Counted from the stretch's first letter, positions 23,936 through 37,309 are shown. The stretch is 64,000 bases of DNA from Eucommia ulmoides (GCA_016647705.1 CM028333.1:7948616-8012615); one strand, 5' to 3'. Notes: generated by a model not told the origin, from the letters alone. Numbers and translations are program-made.

Positions 23936-24524
23936 TGGTATCAGCCTAATAACATCCTCTCTTCTCAGAAAACCCTTATTCCAGATCCTAGATTTGTGAT
24001 TTAGGACCTACAAAGTCACTGTTTATCAATCTTCCTTGTAGCCACAGACTTCTTCCTGCTTCGCTGCTCCTCCTCCCTGAAACCCTAATGCTGCCGCTCA
24101 CTGCTGTTAACCCCCGCTGTCCAAATCTACTATGCAACCCCTGATGCCCTGTTCGTTCCCTTTCTCTCTGCTGCTGTCGCTCAGTCACAATTTCACTACC
24201 TGATTCTTAGGCCGCTCTTGCCTCTGCCACTCAAATTCCTCAACTGTTCATAGCTCAACCGCCTTCTGCCCTAGCCCTCGCTTCCTCTGGCAAGTCTGGC
24301 CTTCGATTAAGCTCCCTGCTCAGTTGTCTTCTTCCTCTATAGCTCAGCCATCGGCTGCCCGAGTTGCGATTTCCTGCTGCTCATTCTAGCTGATAAACTA
24401 TTAAGCTGTTTTTTTTTTTTTTTTTCATGCCCTGATCTGATCGATTCTCACTGCCCCCTTTATTTTTTCTCTAAATTATAGAAAGTTCCCCAGTAGTTTC
24501 TAAACTCACAAGGTACCCCACAAG

Positions 24525-27400
24525 TTGTCAAAACAGCCCCATCTTTTTCATAATTTGACTAATCTCAACCCTCTAATTTCTATCAATTTCTATTTGTACC
24601 ACTCACTTTTTTTTAATTACCATTTCACCTCTCTCCCCAAATTAATCATGTTTACTACACCCACATCCATGTGGCAATGTCAATTGTGCTTTGCAATTGG
24701 TCATTATGCCCGCAACTGCTACCAGCTCTCTTCATTTGCACAACAATCCGTTTTTCCATCGTTGAACTCTGTCTTTGTAGGCCTATAGATTGCTTCAACT
24801 CAGGTGCATCAGAGTAACAAACTTTGAAGTAGATACTCAATGATTGCAGCTAGTATTCTAACACTAGTGCATCTACCTATATGACGAGCAACCCCACTTT
24901 CCTATAGTAGTACACAACATACAGTGGGCTTTCCTCTGTTCAACTCGGCAATGGTGATTATCTACCAATGTCTTATACAAGTAACATGACACTACCATTT
25001 GGCTCCTCATCCTTTCTTCGTAACATTGTCTATGTTATTCTTTCGATGCGTAAAAATTTGCTCTTGGTTGCTCAATTTTGCATGGATAATCATGTTCTTT
25101 GTGTGTTTGATGCTCACAACTTCTATATCTTCGATTTCACCTCTAGTTCTCTTCTCTATAAGGGCCTATGCAAGAATGGTCTTTGCAAGTTACCTGTCAT
25201 CTCTTTCCATCCACACGCTTTATCTGCCTTAGTCAACTCATCTACCATTGGCACAATCAGCTAGGTCATCCATCTACTAAATTTATGTCTTACTTGGGTT
25301 CAAATAAATTGTTATCTACTTTTTTTAAATTTAAATCATCATTCTGCTATGGGTGTGTATTAGGTAAATCCACGCATCTCCCATTTCTGACCTCACATGA
25401 AATAAAAGTTTTTTTTTTCCTTTACATTAGTTCACTTTGATGTTTGACAATCTCCTGTACTTTCTGTTTCTGGCTATAAATATTAAGTGTTGTCTGGACC
25501 GCATAACTGGTAGAGTGTACATTTTCCGGCATGTTCGTTTTACTGAACAACACTTCCCGTTTGCATCTAACACCAGAAGCACTCCACTAGATCCATCATT
25601 ATAGGCCTTTGTTCCTCTACTACCACCAACTTCTGTTCAACCTCTAAAATTTGTTACACAAAAATAGTGCTTTGCCTTCTCTTCATCCACCATTTTCATT
25701 TCATTATCAGCATTGACAAAATCAACCCGCTTAGACTAATCCTTCTACTACTACTACCACCCCTGAGGCTCCTCCAGTTCCTCCACAACATTCCATGATC
25801 ACAAGTCATAGGAATGGAACATGTCGTCCTCTTATTTGGACAGATAGTACAATCCGATATGCTTTCCCACAGGCTCTACTTGCTTAGCTTCTATCCCCCG
25901 TTGACGAGCCTACCAATTATACTCAAGTTGTTTGTATCCCTGAATGGTGTCAAACCATGATTAGTGAATTTAATGCCTTATTGAAAAACAAAACTTAGGT
26001 TCTTGTCTCTCCTTCCCCACATCAAAATGTTTTGAGTTGTCATTGGGTCTTCAAACTCAAGCGCAAAGCAAACGGATCCATTGAGTGATACAAAACTTGC
26101 CTAGTTGCCAAGGGCTTCTATCAACAAAAGGATGTTGACTTTGATGAGACATTTAGTCATGTAATCAAACCTACTACTATTCGTACTGTGCTCAGCCTTT
26201 TCGTATCCTTTAGTTGGACACTACAACAACTTGACGTAAAAAATGCCTTTCTCCATGGTGTTTTGGATGAAATTGTCTATATGTCACAATCACATGGTGT
26301 CATAGACCCATCTCGTCCTCATTATGTCTGTCATCTACAAAAGGCTATCTATGGCCACAAACAAGCGCATCGTGCTTGGTTCCAATGTCTCGTGACATTT
26401 TTTTTACTGTATGGATTTACCTAGAGTCAAGTTGATTGTTCCCTATTTATCTATCACTCTAATTCTGTAGTGATGCTTCTTCTTTTATATGTCAACAACA
26501 TTATACTTACTGGCAATCAACCGTCTCTAGTTTTATCGTTTATTACTACTCTTGGCAAGGAGTTTGAGCTTGGTGAACTTGGTTCCCTGTCTTACTTTTT
26601 GAGCCTTAAAGCAACTTCTTCCTCTATTGGCTTACGTTTCTCTCATCTCAAATATACTGTTGATCTTCTTGCACAATTCTCGATGACAAAATGCAAACCT
26701 TGCAACACCGTTGTATGTGCTAAGACTCAGTTGTCATCTTAAAGTGGGGATATTTTGTCAGATGCTACTGAATATAGCCAATTGGTTGGCTCCTTACAAT
26801 ATCTCACTTCTCTAGACCAGACATTGCCTATGTTGTTCATCATGTTTCTCAGTTTATAAGCCAACCTTGAATGCACCACTATATATCCGCCAAATGAATC
26901 ATTCGGTACTTAAAAGAGACTTTGAACTTTAGCATCATTTTTTAGTGTAGTGCTACCCCCTTGACCTTCAAGGCTTATTCTGATGCTGATTAGGCAGGTT
27001 ACCCTGACTTTTGTCGCTCTACCACTGGCTTCTGTATTTTCTTGAGCTATGATTTGATCTCTTGGACCGCCAAGAAATAACCCACTATCTCTTAATTAAG
27101 CACCGAAGCTAAGTACTGATCCCTTGTCCACCTTCATGCTGAAACCAATTGGGTACTTCATCTGCTCCAGGAGTTGCAAATTCCTATATCCACGCCCATT
27201 ACCTTACTTTGTGATATATCAACATTACATATAAGGCCTCAAATCCTGTATTCCACGCTCATACTAAGTATATTGAACTTGATTATCACTTCATAAGATA
27301 ATGCATTCTTACTAGCACACACCGAGTTCAATTTATTCATTCTCCTAACCAGCTCGCAAACATATTCACTAAGGGACTTCACAAGACACGGTTTCATCTT
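24525..27400 (+). pseudogene. copia gag-pol polyprotein, multiply broken
   Basis: In order: a zinc knuckle CQLCFAIGHYARNC (about 24670-24715); a GAG-pre-integrase stretch (about 24968-25440) ending HWHNQLGHPS, LGKSTHLPF; and a jump directly to the post-integrase linker (ITGRVYIFRHVRF near 25500), so the integrase catalytic core is deleted. The reverse transcriptase (about 25900-26750) has LDVKNAFLHGVLDEIVYMSQ and LLYVNNIILTG, and then comes an RNase H tail (about 26980-27400). The RT catalytic YVDD reads YVNN, so both aspartates are lost. Several in-frame stops (for example at about 25263 and 26421) confirm it is dead. Copia pol copies RNA to DNA and inserts it. Confidence 0.85.
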
Positions 27401-27447
27401 CTACTAACCAACTTCGTCTCTCCAGGCTATCCAAGTTTGTGGAGGAG

Positions 27448-27653
27448 CATTAGACTTCTCTTTATTTTCTACTATTACAAATCGTTTTCAGTTGTACTGT
27501 TACAAAACTCTAGTTTTTATTCTTCTTCATTTTCTACTGTCACAAAATCTGTAATTATTTCATATTAATTTAGGAACATTTAAAAAATCTATATTCTTAT
27601 ATAAACAGGATCATACTATGTAATGAAAATATATTGAGTTTTCATTTCTTACA
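27448..27653 (+). repeat. 3' LTR of the plus-strand copia element
   Basis: Colinear copy of 23729-23935, ending TTTCTTACA. It is preceded by the purine tract GTGGAGGAG. Confidence 0.85.
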
Positions 27654-27658
27654 TCGTC

Positions 27659-28513
27659 AACAAGTTCGAAGTAATTTACTAGTCATTTACATCCATCCCA
27701 GTCCAACATTACCTCTCTAATTCCCATTGAACGTAAGATTAGCAGAACTAATTTCCCTCCCATAGCTTTAGCGGTGGCTAAATAAACATGTTCCTGAGTT
27801 AATGACGCATTTAGTTGTTGTATGGTCATGAATGATTGCTTCGTCTAGTTAAAACCGGTAGAGTGCATTTAGGACAAAACTCTATGCGTATCTAAGTGCT
27901 AGGCCTTTGCGATCGAGGAGGAAGTAAGCAAGCACAACTCTTTCCCCTACTTAAAAGAAAGCACCTCAAATTCTCATGTTCCAATGTGCATTATGCCAAA
28001 ATAATCTAGGCAATGTCAAGGTGTTGACATGTGAAAGGTTCTCTACCCAAGGTGTTGACATGTGAAGTGCCAGGTTATCAACAGAGTGATGCATTTTGAG
28101 CTCTCGCTCTTTCCATTCTTTGTTCCGATTTCTCTCATTTACTATTAGTACTCTATTTTCTCATGTCCAGTTGGTTTTCTAAACTCTTTGGAACCCTCAT
28201 TTGATCGATTTCAACCGAACACTGCTTGATGAAATGGGATCTACAAAATGAGTGAATTATCCCCAAGGATTATAGAGCTTTTTCCACATCATTTTGATAT
28301 GCTTTTTAAGTGCAACGCAATTAATTTCAAATTATTGTTTATAGGGAGAACAAAAAGAAAAAAAATACAATCCGTTAGTGACCATAGCCTCTTCACTCTT
28401 CTTTGTTAATTTCGAATTCTTCGGGTGTTTGAGAAGATGTGCTTGACAACACTCCATGACTACTCCCAATGATGTCAAATATTCCTCATGTCCTCATGCT
28501 GCTTCTATTAATC
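27659..28513. other. spacer between two copia elements
   Basis: No gene was recognised. The only pattern noted is a short direct repeat 'aaggtgttgacatgtgaa' near 28018 and 28049. Confidence 0.4.
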
Positions 28514-28518
28514 TTGTC

Positions 28519-28713
28519 TGTTAGAATAATAAAGAGATGAAATATTGAGAGAACATGAAAGAATTGTATTGATTTATGAAAAAGATATATTTACAGAGAT
28601 ATAAAGGGAGTCTATATATAGGAAGTTACTATGGTTACCCTGGTAAGGTTAGAGTTTGATTTTTTGAGTGAGAGTAGAGTTTAATTTAGTGGGTCAAGAC
28701 CCATACACATACA
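28519..28713 (-). repeat. 3' LTR of the minus-strand copia element
   Basis: The + strand starts TGTTAGAATAATAAAGAG and ends ACACATACA. Its minus strand carries the 'tatataggctccctt'-like and 'cattctctcaatatttcatc'-like features of plant copia LTRs. No second copy is in the window, so the right edge is inferred from the TG/CA ends. Confidence 0.55.
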
Positions 28714-28989
28714 TTAGCATTGCCCTTCAAACTTAATGCTATAAGTAAGACATGAACTTGAGATTGGAAATTAGAGTGTGAAAGTGTCCGAGTGGATGAA
28801 TCATGGTAAAAATATTTATTGTCTAATCGGTGGAACTGACGGGCGAACAATATTCTAGAGATTGTGGTGACGAATAAAGTGGCAATCAGTCTCGAAGTGT
28901 TTTCTATGCTTATGAAAAATATCACTATGGGTGATCTGACTAACACTCCTATTATCATACTGTACAATACAAAAACTCTCATATTGGCT

Positions 28990-30860
28990 AGGAGGTAGCG
29001 AAGGCAAAGTAGTTCTTATGTTGTATCAGCGATGACACGTTATTTAGCTTCAGTGTTGGAGCAGGCAACTACGGTTTATTTTTTACTGTGCTAGTAAATG
29101 AGAGAGTTGTCCAAAAAGATAATAGTAACTAGTGGTTGAATGTCAGTTGGTGGGATATTCGACCTAGTCGGTATTAGAATAAACCTATAAAATAGGGAGC
29201 GGACTGGGTAGAAAATGAAGTCTGTGAAATAAGGATCCCTTTGACATACCGAAGAATGCAAAGAACAGTTGTGTAATGAGTGGTCTGAAGAATAGACAAG
29301 AATTGGCTAACTAAATGGATGACATAGGCGATATCCGAGCGAGTAACTGTGAGATATACCAAACTTTCAACTAGTTAGCAATAGCGAGTGACGTTTGGGA
29401 GAGAAGATCAATCTAGTGGAGTAAGTCTAATATTCAACTCTAAAGGTGCGTTGTTAGTGGTAGAGTTAGTGATGTCTGCCTTGGAAAGAAGGTTGGACTC
29501 ACATTTGGGTTGAGAGAGAAAGTATCCATCTGAACTAGTTGAAATTTTGAGACCAAGAAAATAAGTAAGCACGCCAAGGTCTTTAATCTTGAATTGACCA
29601 TTGAGAAAAATTTTGAGTGTAGTGATTTCGCATAGATGACCTCCTGTAATGATCATATTATCTACATAGTGTATAAGAAGGATAATGTTGTCCTCAATTT
29701 GGTGAATAAACAAGGCCGCATCATGAGCGCTGGATATAAACTCTAATTGATAAATAGTGGTTCTAAATTTTGAAAACCAAGTACTCGAAGCTTGTTTGTA
29801 ACCATGTAGGGCACGAATAAGGCAAAAAACTTTGTGTGAGGACCAGGTAGGCCAAGTATACATGTAAACTTCCGCAAGAAGGTCACCATCAAGGAAGACA
29901 TTTTTAACATCCATCTAAAAAATGGTCCATTTACAAATGGAAGTGACAACAAGAAAAGTACGAACATATGTGAGCCTAGCTACTGGAGGAAATATCTCTT
30001 CGTAGTCATTACCATATTCCTGAGCAAATCCCTTAACAACGAGTCAGGATTTATAGCATTCAACGGAACCATCAAAAAGTATTTTGATCTTGAACACTCA
30101 CTTGCATCCAATAGGTGTTTTCTTAAGAGGAGGTTAATAAGATCTCAAGTGTGAGTTTTGGTTAGGGCTTGAAGTTATTCATCATTTTCTTTCTGCCAAA
30201 AAGGGTTAGTACTAGCGTCGTTACAAAATTGAAGCTCATGCAGATTAAGTATGGTAGAAAAGCAATAATAATCATTAAAATAAAGGAGATGATGAGTTAC
30301 CCTATTAGAGCGGCGGGAGTGGTGTAGAGAGTGGGTTTCAAAAGGAGTCAGTGCAGGATTATCAGATATAGGAAAAGCCTCAAACACGGTCAATGGAACT
30401 AGAGAGGTGAGATCAACTGGTGGTTCTGTAGTAGGCTCAACAGTACCTGGATCTGTATCTTCAAGGAACAACTTAAGAGATGGACTAGTAAAGAATTTGG
30501 AGTTAGTAATGAATGATATATAAAATGGCTGTAAGCAAGAAAATATTTGATGTTTCCAAAATATGACATTATGAGAAATCCGAATAGTTTTAAAGATTAG
30601 GTCCCAACAACGATACCCTTTATGTTCAATGGTATATCTTAGAAAACAACATAGATGATGGTTCCATCTTGTTGTGTTAATGTGGTTTGATAAGAACAAA
30701 ATAAATGCAACCAAAGACTTTGAGATCAGAATAAGTGGAAGGGTTCGGAAAGACGCTCAAATAGAGTCTGATACTGAATTGTAGTGGAAGAGACACGATT
30801 TATATTGTATAATACGATTAAGGCAGCCTCACCCAAAAAGCGCTCAGTACAGGATGAATA
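28990..30860 (-). pseudogene. copia pol 3' half: linker, reverse transcriptase, RNase H remnants
   Basis: 30714-30175 encodes the linker after integrase (HKGYRCWDLIFKTIRISHNV, then a serine/threonine/proline-rich stretch). 29914-29408 is the RT core, with MDVKNVFLDGDLLAEVYM, HGYKQASSTWFSKF, HYVDNMIITGG and YFLGLKISTS. 29362-29174 is the RT tail (VTRSDIAYVIHLVSQF). YVDD reads YVDN, so the second catalytic aspartate is lost. Frames change between these blocks. Confidence 0.85.
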
Positions 30861-30975
30861 AATAAGAAGGACATGAACTGTCACGACCCGTCCCGAAATC
30901 CCGACATCCCGGGCTGGCGTGACGACATCATGACATCATCGAAAACAATCAACCAACCATCTAATACACGACAAT

Positions 30976-30976
30976 A

Positions 30977-31023
<47 letters not shown>
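30976..31023. repeat. (TA)n microsatellite in the solo LTR
   Basis: About 24 uninterrupted TA units. Confidence 0.95.
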
Positions 31024-31025
<2 letters not shown>

Positions 31026-31502
31026 CATCATCTATATGGAGCTATATATATTTCTGTTATGGGAACACACCCGTTCCCCAAATATAATAACAGCAAAATA
31101 TAATATCATGAACCTCTCAAAAGTTTGCCTCAAAAAGCTCATCTCAACCCTCCACACGACTTCATCGTAGGACTCTACCTAACGCCAGTAGGGGACCAAC
31201 TCCTAACTACTCCACCTGCGAGTGTACTGCCTTCTTAATAAAAATATTTTTAATAATAAAACTCATTCTACAACATCTAAATGGATCAAGCATAAGTTTG
31301 TAAATATCATATACCTCGTAAAATCCCCAATATAAAAGCAGGGAAAAATAAAGCGACATAATTAAGTTCCATTCAAATCCAACTAATATAAAAATCATAC
31401 TAATCACCATGATAATAAATATCAAATCAGCCAATATACGTAAAACACCCCGTCTCAAGCACACATCTTAAATACACTTTTTAAGCACACAACTCAAACA
31501 CA

Positions 31503-31980
31503 CACCTCAAACACATATACTGGCCAACCCTAGTGATTGTTTTAACCTCACAATCAGGAGTTTGCAACGATACCGTACCATCCGTAAGATATGCCTTCCT
31601 ATGAACACCCATCACTCCGCCGAAGTGGATAATTACTGCGCAGTATAAACGTCTAACATCACTCCACCGAAGCAGATAAACATCACTCAGCCGAAGCGGC
31701 ACCTCAAACACACACACTAGCCAGCCCTAGTGATCGTTTTAACCTCACGAACAGGAGTTTGCAACGGTACCGTACCATCTGTAGGATATGCCTTCCTACG
31801 AACACCCATCACTCCGCCAAAGCGGATAATTACTGCGCAGTATAAACGTCTAACATCACTTTACCGAAGCAGATAAATATCACTCCACCGAAGCGGATAA
31901 CATCACTCCGCCGAAGTGGATAAATACTATGGTATCGTCAAATCAATACCATCACTCTGTCGAAGCAGATAAATACTATA
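31503..31980. repeat. tandem duplication and 20-30-bp minisatellite in the solo LTR
   Basis: Two units of about 196 bp (31503-31698, 31699-31895) both run 'cacctcaaacaca', 'ccctagtgat', 'aggagtttgcaacg', 'ggatatgccttccta' and 'actgcgcagtataaacgtc'. They are followed by repeated 'catcactcc(g/a)ccgaag(c/t)ggataa' units to about 31980. Confidence 0.9.
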
Positions 31981-33887
31981 GCATCGTCAAATTACTAACA
32001 TTGTCAAATTACGAGTCAATAACATCATCTAATCAACAACATCGTCAAATTAATAACATCATCATCAAATCACAATGTAATGATATCATCTAATCAACAT
32101 CGTCAGATCACACATCCACCGCTCTTTTCCAAAATCGACTTTTTATCCGAAAATCATATTTCTTACTTTTTTTTAAAAGGAAACGTCTGATTTTACCAAA
32201 ACCATTTTTCACTCTTTATTTTTAGAAAACCAGACATGTTTAGAAAAATAGATATTTTTCACTCTCTTTTAAAACCACTAAATCCAACGAAAAACCATTT
32301 TCATCTTCCTTTTGAAAACCATTGTAATCTCATGAAAATTCATTTTACCAACTCACTCAAAATCTGCTTGATCCACAAAATTTTAAAAGCATCTAATGTA
32401 AATACAACCATTTTCTATCATATATAGATATAAAAATAGTTTGACAAGAAGACAGTACACTTACCTCGTGATCCGCTCCCAAAAGTTTTTACCAACTATA
32501 CTCTAACGTTACTCCGGTGCCTGCAAACCTATTAGTGACAGGGCCTAAATTAATACTTTAGGTAAAAATGACCCAATCATGCAAATGCAAACCCTATGTT
32601 CCGTATTTTCCTATTCCCCACATTTTATTATGTAAAATTATTATTTGGTAAATTTTCATTTCGTTAAAAGTTACTGCATTCCCAAATTTATTATTCCCGC
32701 TACAAAATTTTTGATGCGTTAATTTAATTTTATGAACTAAAATAAATTCAATGAAAAACGTTACCCGTTCCGAATCGTTCACGGGTCGCGAGATGGATTT
32801 TGGATTCTATTGGGGTTCTTTTTGTAATTTTCCTATTTTCTTCTCCTCTTCTTCTTTCTTCTTTCATTTTCCCACCTTTGTTCTATTTCCTGTTCCACCG
32901 CCGACTGTCCCTACACCAATCACCCTCTCACCTCCGACAAACGACACCCACACCCTCGCCAGCCAAACTAACGATGCACAGGTCCACACCATTGACGGCC
33001 GACACACACACACACACAGAGCAGCGACACCAGCATACACTGGTGGCGACGGCACTGATCACCGATAACCATCGATGACAAACAAAATGCACACAGACAC
33101 ACACATGATTGCCATCGTCTGAACACCCACACCCACACACAATCAAACACAGCACACGTACACACAATCTCAGAACACGCACAAGCACATGACTACCTAC
33201 ACACACTCACTGAACGACGGTGACGATCCCCCACCACCGACGATGAATCGAACTCACACACACCCCTGTAACTGAAACACACTGCTCGTTGGAGAACCTA
33301 CAATCGTTGGCTGATCATAACAGAATCCTCTCCTACCGGCGATCACGAACACTCGACGACCCCCTTTCGATTCTATCTCTCTCTCTAGATTTTCTAAAAT
33401 TTCTTCAGATTTCCTCCTTTTAAGATTTTCCTTCATGATGTCCGTGCATGGGTATTTATTGCATGAAATAAGTGGATGGATGTTTGATCTAATCTTGCCA
33501 CGTCGCCGGTCTCTCTCTTCTCTCTGTTTCGGTTCACCGTTCGACCGGCAAACACACACACACATTTGCATATGTTATATATGTGTTTAAAAAAAAAATC
33601 TTTTATTTTATTACTCTTTTCTCCCCCTAACTTCTTTACATCCTTATTTTAGCCCAATGTACCATTTACAAATTTCTTAAATCGCAATTTGAACCCTTAA
33701 AATTTTTAGTTTAGAATTATGTGACAATTTGAATCCGAAAGTTTAGAATAAATGTTTCTAAATTTTCAATTGACCCAAAAACTTGTAATTAGATTTTCAA
33801 TTAACTCAATTTTTACCCCGTAATTTTCTAAATACTCTAAAATGAAAATAAAATGACATACGTGGAAAATCGAGGTCTTACATGAAC

Positions 33888-35100
33888 TGTGTCAAGAATG
33901 TATATATGTTCGTGTTTGGCTAGTCTATTTTGTTGGAAGGGGGGAGCATTTCAGTTTTGTGAAACAAGTTGAGGAATGCATGATCCTTGTATTTCATTCA
34001 ATTATTTAAGCGAAAAACCTTAATATTTTGACAAAATTGGGTTTTAACCATTGATGAAAAATTAGAATATATTTATAATAGTTCACATCTATTTTCATAA
34101 GAAATAACCATATATATCGAGAGTAGTCGTCCATAAATATAACAAAATAACGAGAACCACCCATTGTTACATAAGGAGAAGGCACCCAAACATCGGAATG
34201 CACTAAATCAAGGGTGTAAAAGAAATAGACTGAATTTCATTAAAAGGTAAGTCTAACTGATTTGCAAGTTAACAATAAATACGATTAAAGGACTCGTGCT
34301 GAACTGCACCTAACTAACCACTAGAAATTAGTGATTTGAGACGGTTGGATAAAGTATGATCTAACCAAGAATGCTAAAAGCTGGTAGAAGAAGAATTGGG
34401 TAATGATAATAATGAGGAGGATGGCGATAGTGGTAGTAGTGAGGTGACGATAAGGAAGATGGTGGTGATGAGGATAGTGATGATGAGGATGGTGATGGTG
34501 GTGGTGGTGGTGGTAAGGTTGCAAAAGTTGATGAAGGGACACGGGGTGGTAGGGTTTGATGTGGAAGGTCAAAACTATTGAACTTAAATAGATGTCCAAC
34601 TTTATAATCAGTCCCAAGGATTTTTCCTATTTGAGGATCCTGTACACGACAACCACTATTAGAAAATATCATTTTAAGTCCCAATTCACAAAGTTGCCCA
34701 ACAAAATAAGAGATTTAAAGTGAGTTTTGAAATTAAATACGTGTTAGGAATAGAAAGATGTGAACTAAAAATTTGATCGGTATAACTAACACGCATATGA
34801 GAACCATCAACATTATGAATGGTATGAGCATTTTTAGTGGATTGTTTAGATGAAAAGATATTAGGATCAGAAGTTATATGATTACAATAGGCAGAATCAA
34901 AGAATTAAGAAGAATTACCTATAGTAAGTAAAAGGATAGGGAAAAAGTTTGTACCAGAATCAGAGAGAAAGCTTTTGAAAATTGAAAATATATCCCCAAT
35001 AGAGATGGTAACAATAGTGGAGGATAGATCTGATTATTTTTTTGCCAACAAAAATGGCAAGGAAATAACAACTGTTGGACATCGTTATTAAATTGGATCA
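33888..35100 (-). pseudogene. copia pol 5' half: GAG-pre-integrase and integrase start
   Basis: On the minus strand, about 34900-34680 gives SKQSTKNAHTIHNVDGSHMR-like sequence from the protease/pre-integrase region. 34684-34361 gives CRVQDPQIGKILGTDYKVGH and then a low-complexity proline/serine/histidine run. 34203-34006 gives the integrase start HSDVWVPSPYVTMGGSRYFV with IFMDDYSRYIWLF. Pol resumes at 30860 on the other side of the solo LTR. The (GGT/GAT)n expansion at 34396-34520 accounts for the unusual run. Confidence 0.75.
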
Positions 35101-35130
35101 ATAATATACAACAAAGTAAACTATATAATA

Positions 35131-36856
35131 TGACTCTAGATAAATTATTGGGGCTAAAAATTTGGAATGCTAAAATTATCCAAGAACCGATCTATAATCG
35201 TGAATAACCGATTAATGAATCATTGATTAGTCAAAACACCGTGATGCACTGAATTATAAAGGAAACTATACTGTAGGATCCTATTTTTTTTTTAAATGGA
35301 GGCCACAGATAGATTCAGAACACCAAAATTAATTGGGAAGCAATATCCGAATTGCAAAAAGTGGTTAAAAAGGTAATGAACCAGTCAAAGAAAGATAGTG
35401 ACCACCACTGAACCGATCAACCTTTGACCAGAATGACGAAGCAAACTGGTGACATGGAAGAGAACAACAGATGTGGCAGTGGGTACTAATGTGGCGTTAA
35501 TGTAGAGCCGTCTAGGTAGGATGTTTGGCTGATGAGGTGCTGATGTGGTAATGATGAGGTGATCTATCTTAATTTTGTACTAATTTTCACCCTAAATCTT
35601 TAATTTTGTTAGTCTTTTTATTAATTTCTAATTAGTAATAACACAATTTATTATTTTTGCAGTTATAAACTCGAGCATATATATGAGAGAGAGAGGATTA
35701 AAAATAATTTATATGTGTGTGTGTGTGTGTGAAGATTATGTGTACGAGTTGTCCGGCTATGCATCGTGGTTGGGGGAAAAATCAGACCCGTTGGTTGACG
35801 CCTCATGTTGGATGTCTTAGACGGCAGTAGAGTAATCTACAACATGAATGGAGATATTACATTTATCACAACAATACACAATGTTACATTCAACACAATC
35901 AAAAGACATCTTGAGACAATGTTACATTCAACAACATACTTCTGAGTTTGATTTCATAATACTAGATTTTGGGTTACATTCAACACTGATATGAAACAAG
36001 AATCAAATTTGAAATATTGTTAATAAAATACAATGTTACATTCAAGATAAGTATGTAAGACATTCTGAGGCAATGTTAGATTCAAGATGCCCATTGAAAT
36101 TTGAATTTTTGTAATATTAGACAGTGTTACATACAATACGATTGGAGTTTCGTATAATAATCATAATTCACAAAGGAACAGGACATGCATCGACATTTAA
36201 ATGAACAAGAACAAGAAGAACAACACATGTATTTATCATATTGGAGGCACAATCACAACAGAATGGAAGATGAGACACATAGTATTATAGTAAAACATAA
36301 CGTAACAGAGCAAGAAGATGGAAAGAGGGAACGGATGTACTAAAAACGACACAAGGATAAACTATATAGTTCGTCGTGCATTTTTTCGGCTTCCCACTAG
36401 TTGCATGAGAAAATTTCTAGGGTTCCACAGCGTAAAAACATGAAAATACAGGTTTGATTGCATACAAAGCAAAACGGTAAGTCGGAATCTTAAAAACGTG
36501 TGTATTTTACCTGAGTCGGTAAGATTGATGGAAGTTACAGCGTGTGGTAACCATTGCAGATGTATCAGAGAGTATTTAGAGATCGTCGCCTTCGAAATCA
36601 CAGGGAGAACAATGTAAATATGGAAAGGTTCTGAAGAGTTTAGGGTTTTGATCGAGAAAGGATGGTGTAAGGGCTCTAAAACGAGAAGGAAAGGATACGC
36701 GCGATAGGTTTCTGAAACTGTCACTTCACTTTGCAAAAGGCGTGACACTTTTGAAAGAGGCAGTACAAGGGGAATAATCAAATGTATCACAATATTTGGA
36801 TAAAAAAGGTACAAACTGTTATTTCTTTGGATATTACATTCAACACGTCGTGGGTC
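35131..36856. other. spacer with many 'gttacattcaac' repeats
   Basis: No gene was recognised. From 35850 to 36150 the motif (T)GTTACATTCAA(C/G) occurs about seven times at irregular spacing, and again at 36835-36850. An open frame on the minus strand at 36362-36883 (173 codons) matches nothing I know. 35706-35730 is a GT microsatellite. Confidence 0.5.
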
Positions 36857-37272
36857 ACTGATTATAGATGTTACATGTAACATCCATTGAAAATATGTTT
36901 CACTCTTCCAAAAAAGATGATTAATATCTTGTTAAAAAGAGAAAATTCCATTGATAAATATGGTGTAAAAATATTAATTTTTCAACAATAAAACCACAAA
37001 TAAATTCTCATGTTTTGATGTTCCTAATTTTTTATACTATCCACCAGATGGTGCACGCCTTTTTAGCAGTGTGATAAATGATGTAGAATGCACCGCGAAA
37101 TATGGGAATCTCGATGAATTTGCACATTTTTGGAAGTTATATTCTCATTAAATAAGGGTATTTTGATCTACTTGGTCCAAAACTAGCTACCGGTGCAAAA
37201 TAAAACAAATGGGCTAGATCAGTAATTTCCAAATTCAAAATAGACCTTATGGTACACGCCCCTAAAAGTAAT
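36857..37272. repeat. left arm of an inverted repeat flanking the lectin gene
   Basis: It begins ACTGAT(T)ATAG with the 16-bp palindrome ATGTTACATGTAACAT (36868-36883). Its order of blocks is 'aaaatatgtttcac', 'gattaatatc(t)tgttaaaaagag', 'ttaatttttcaa', 'attctcattaaataaggg', 'gctaccggt' and 'tacacgccccta'. The right arm has the same order in reverse complement. The left arm has about 120 bp extra (37013-37140). Confidence 0.8.
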
Positions 37273-37307
37273 AAAGAAAATTAAATGTTGATTATTGAAG
37301 TATTCTT

Positions 37308-37309
<2 letters not shown>

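Larger units (their letters stand above)
23729..27653 (+). mobile_element. Ty1/copia retrotransposon with short LTRs, defective
   Basis: LTRs of about 205 bp (23729-23935, 27448-27653) flank a degraded gag-pol. The PBS TGGTATCAG follows the 5' LTR at 23936, and a purine tract GTGGAGGAG precedes the 3' LTR. Flanking 5-mers TCCTC (23724-23728) and TCGTC (27654-27658) agree at four of five positions and are probably the target-site duplication. LTR starts read TATTATAC and CATTAGAC, both derivable from TGTTAGAC. The element has lost its integrase core. Confidence 0.82.
30879..33882. mobile_element. solo LTR (3.0 kb) of a Ty3/gypsy element, TSD TGAAC
   Basis: It starts TGTCACGACCC, ends GGTCTTACA, and is flanked by a perfect TGAAC at 30874-30878 and 33883-33887. 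It has no PBS, PPT or coding interior, so it is the product of LTR-LTR recombination. The related Tekay-like LTRs at 55951-58085 and 61281-63907 share the ends, the 'ggaccaactcct' and 'gagttacaacggtaccgta'-like blocks, and the long CA-rich tract. The inserted sequence interrupts the minus-strand copia pol. Orientation was not settled independently. Confidence 0.88.
28519..35130 (-). mobile_element. Ty1/copia retrotransposon, 5'-truncated, split by a solo LTR
   Basis: Read on the minus strand, a short 3' LTR (28519-28713) follows pol remnants that run from about 35100 down to 28990. A 3.0-kb solo LTR (30879-33882) is inserted in pol. No matching 5' LTR was found to the right, so the element is 5'-truncated near 35130; this limit is approximate. 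It is a different copia family from the one at 23729. Confidence 0.75.

Noticed and set aside
32751..33206. Several overlapping open frames in the solo LTR
   Set aside because: They translate the (CA)n-rich tract and contain no domain; frames are open on both strands for compositional reasons.
36362..36883. 173-codon minus-strand open frame
   Set aside because: No recognisable domain, and its start region overlaps the left inverted-repeat arm; too weak to call a gene.
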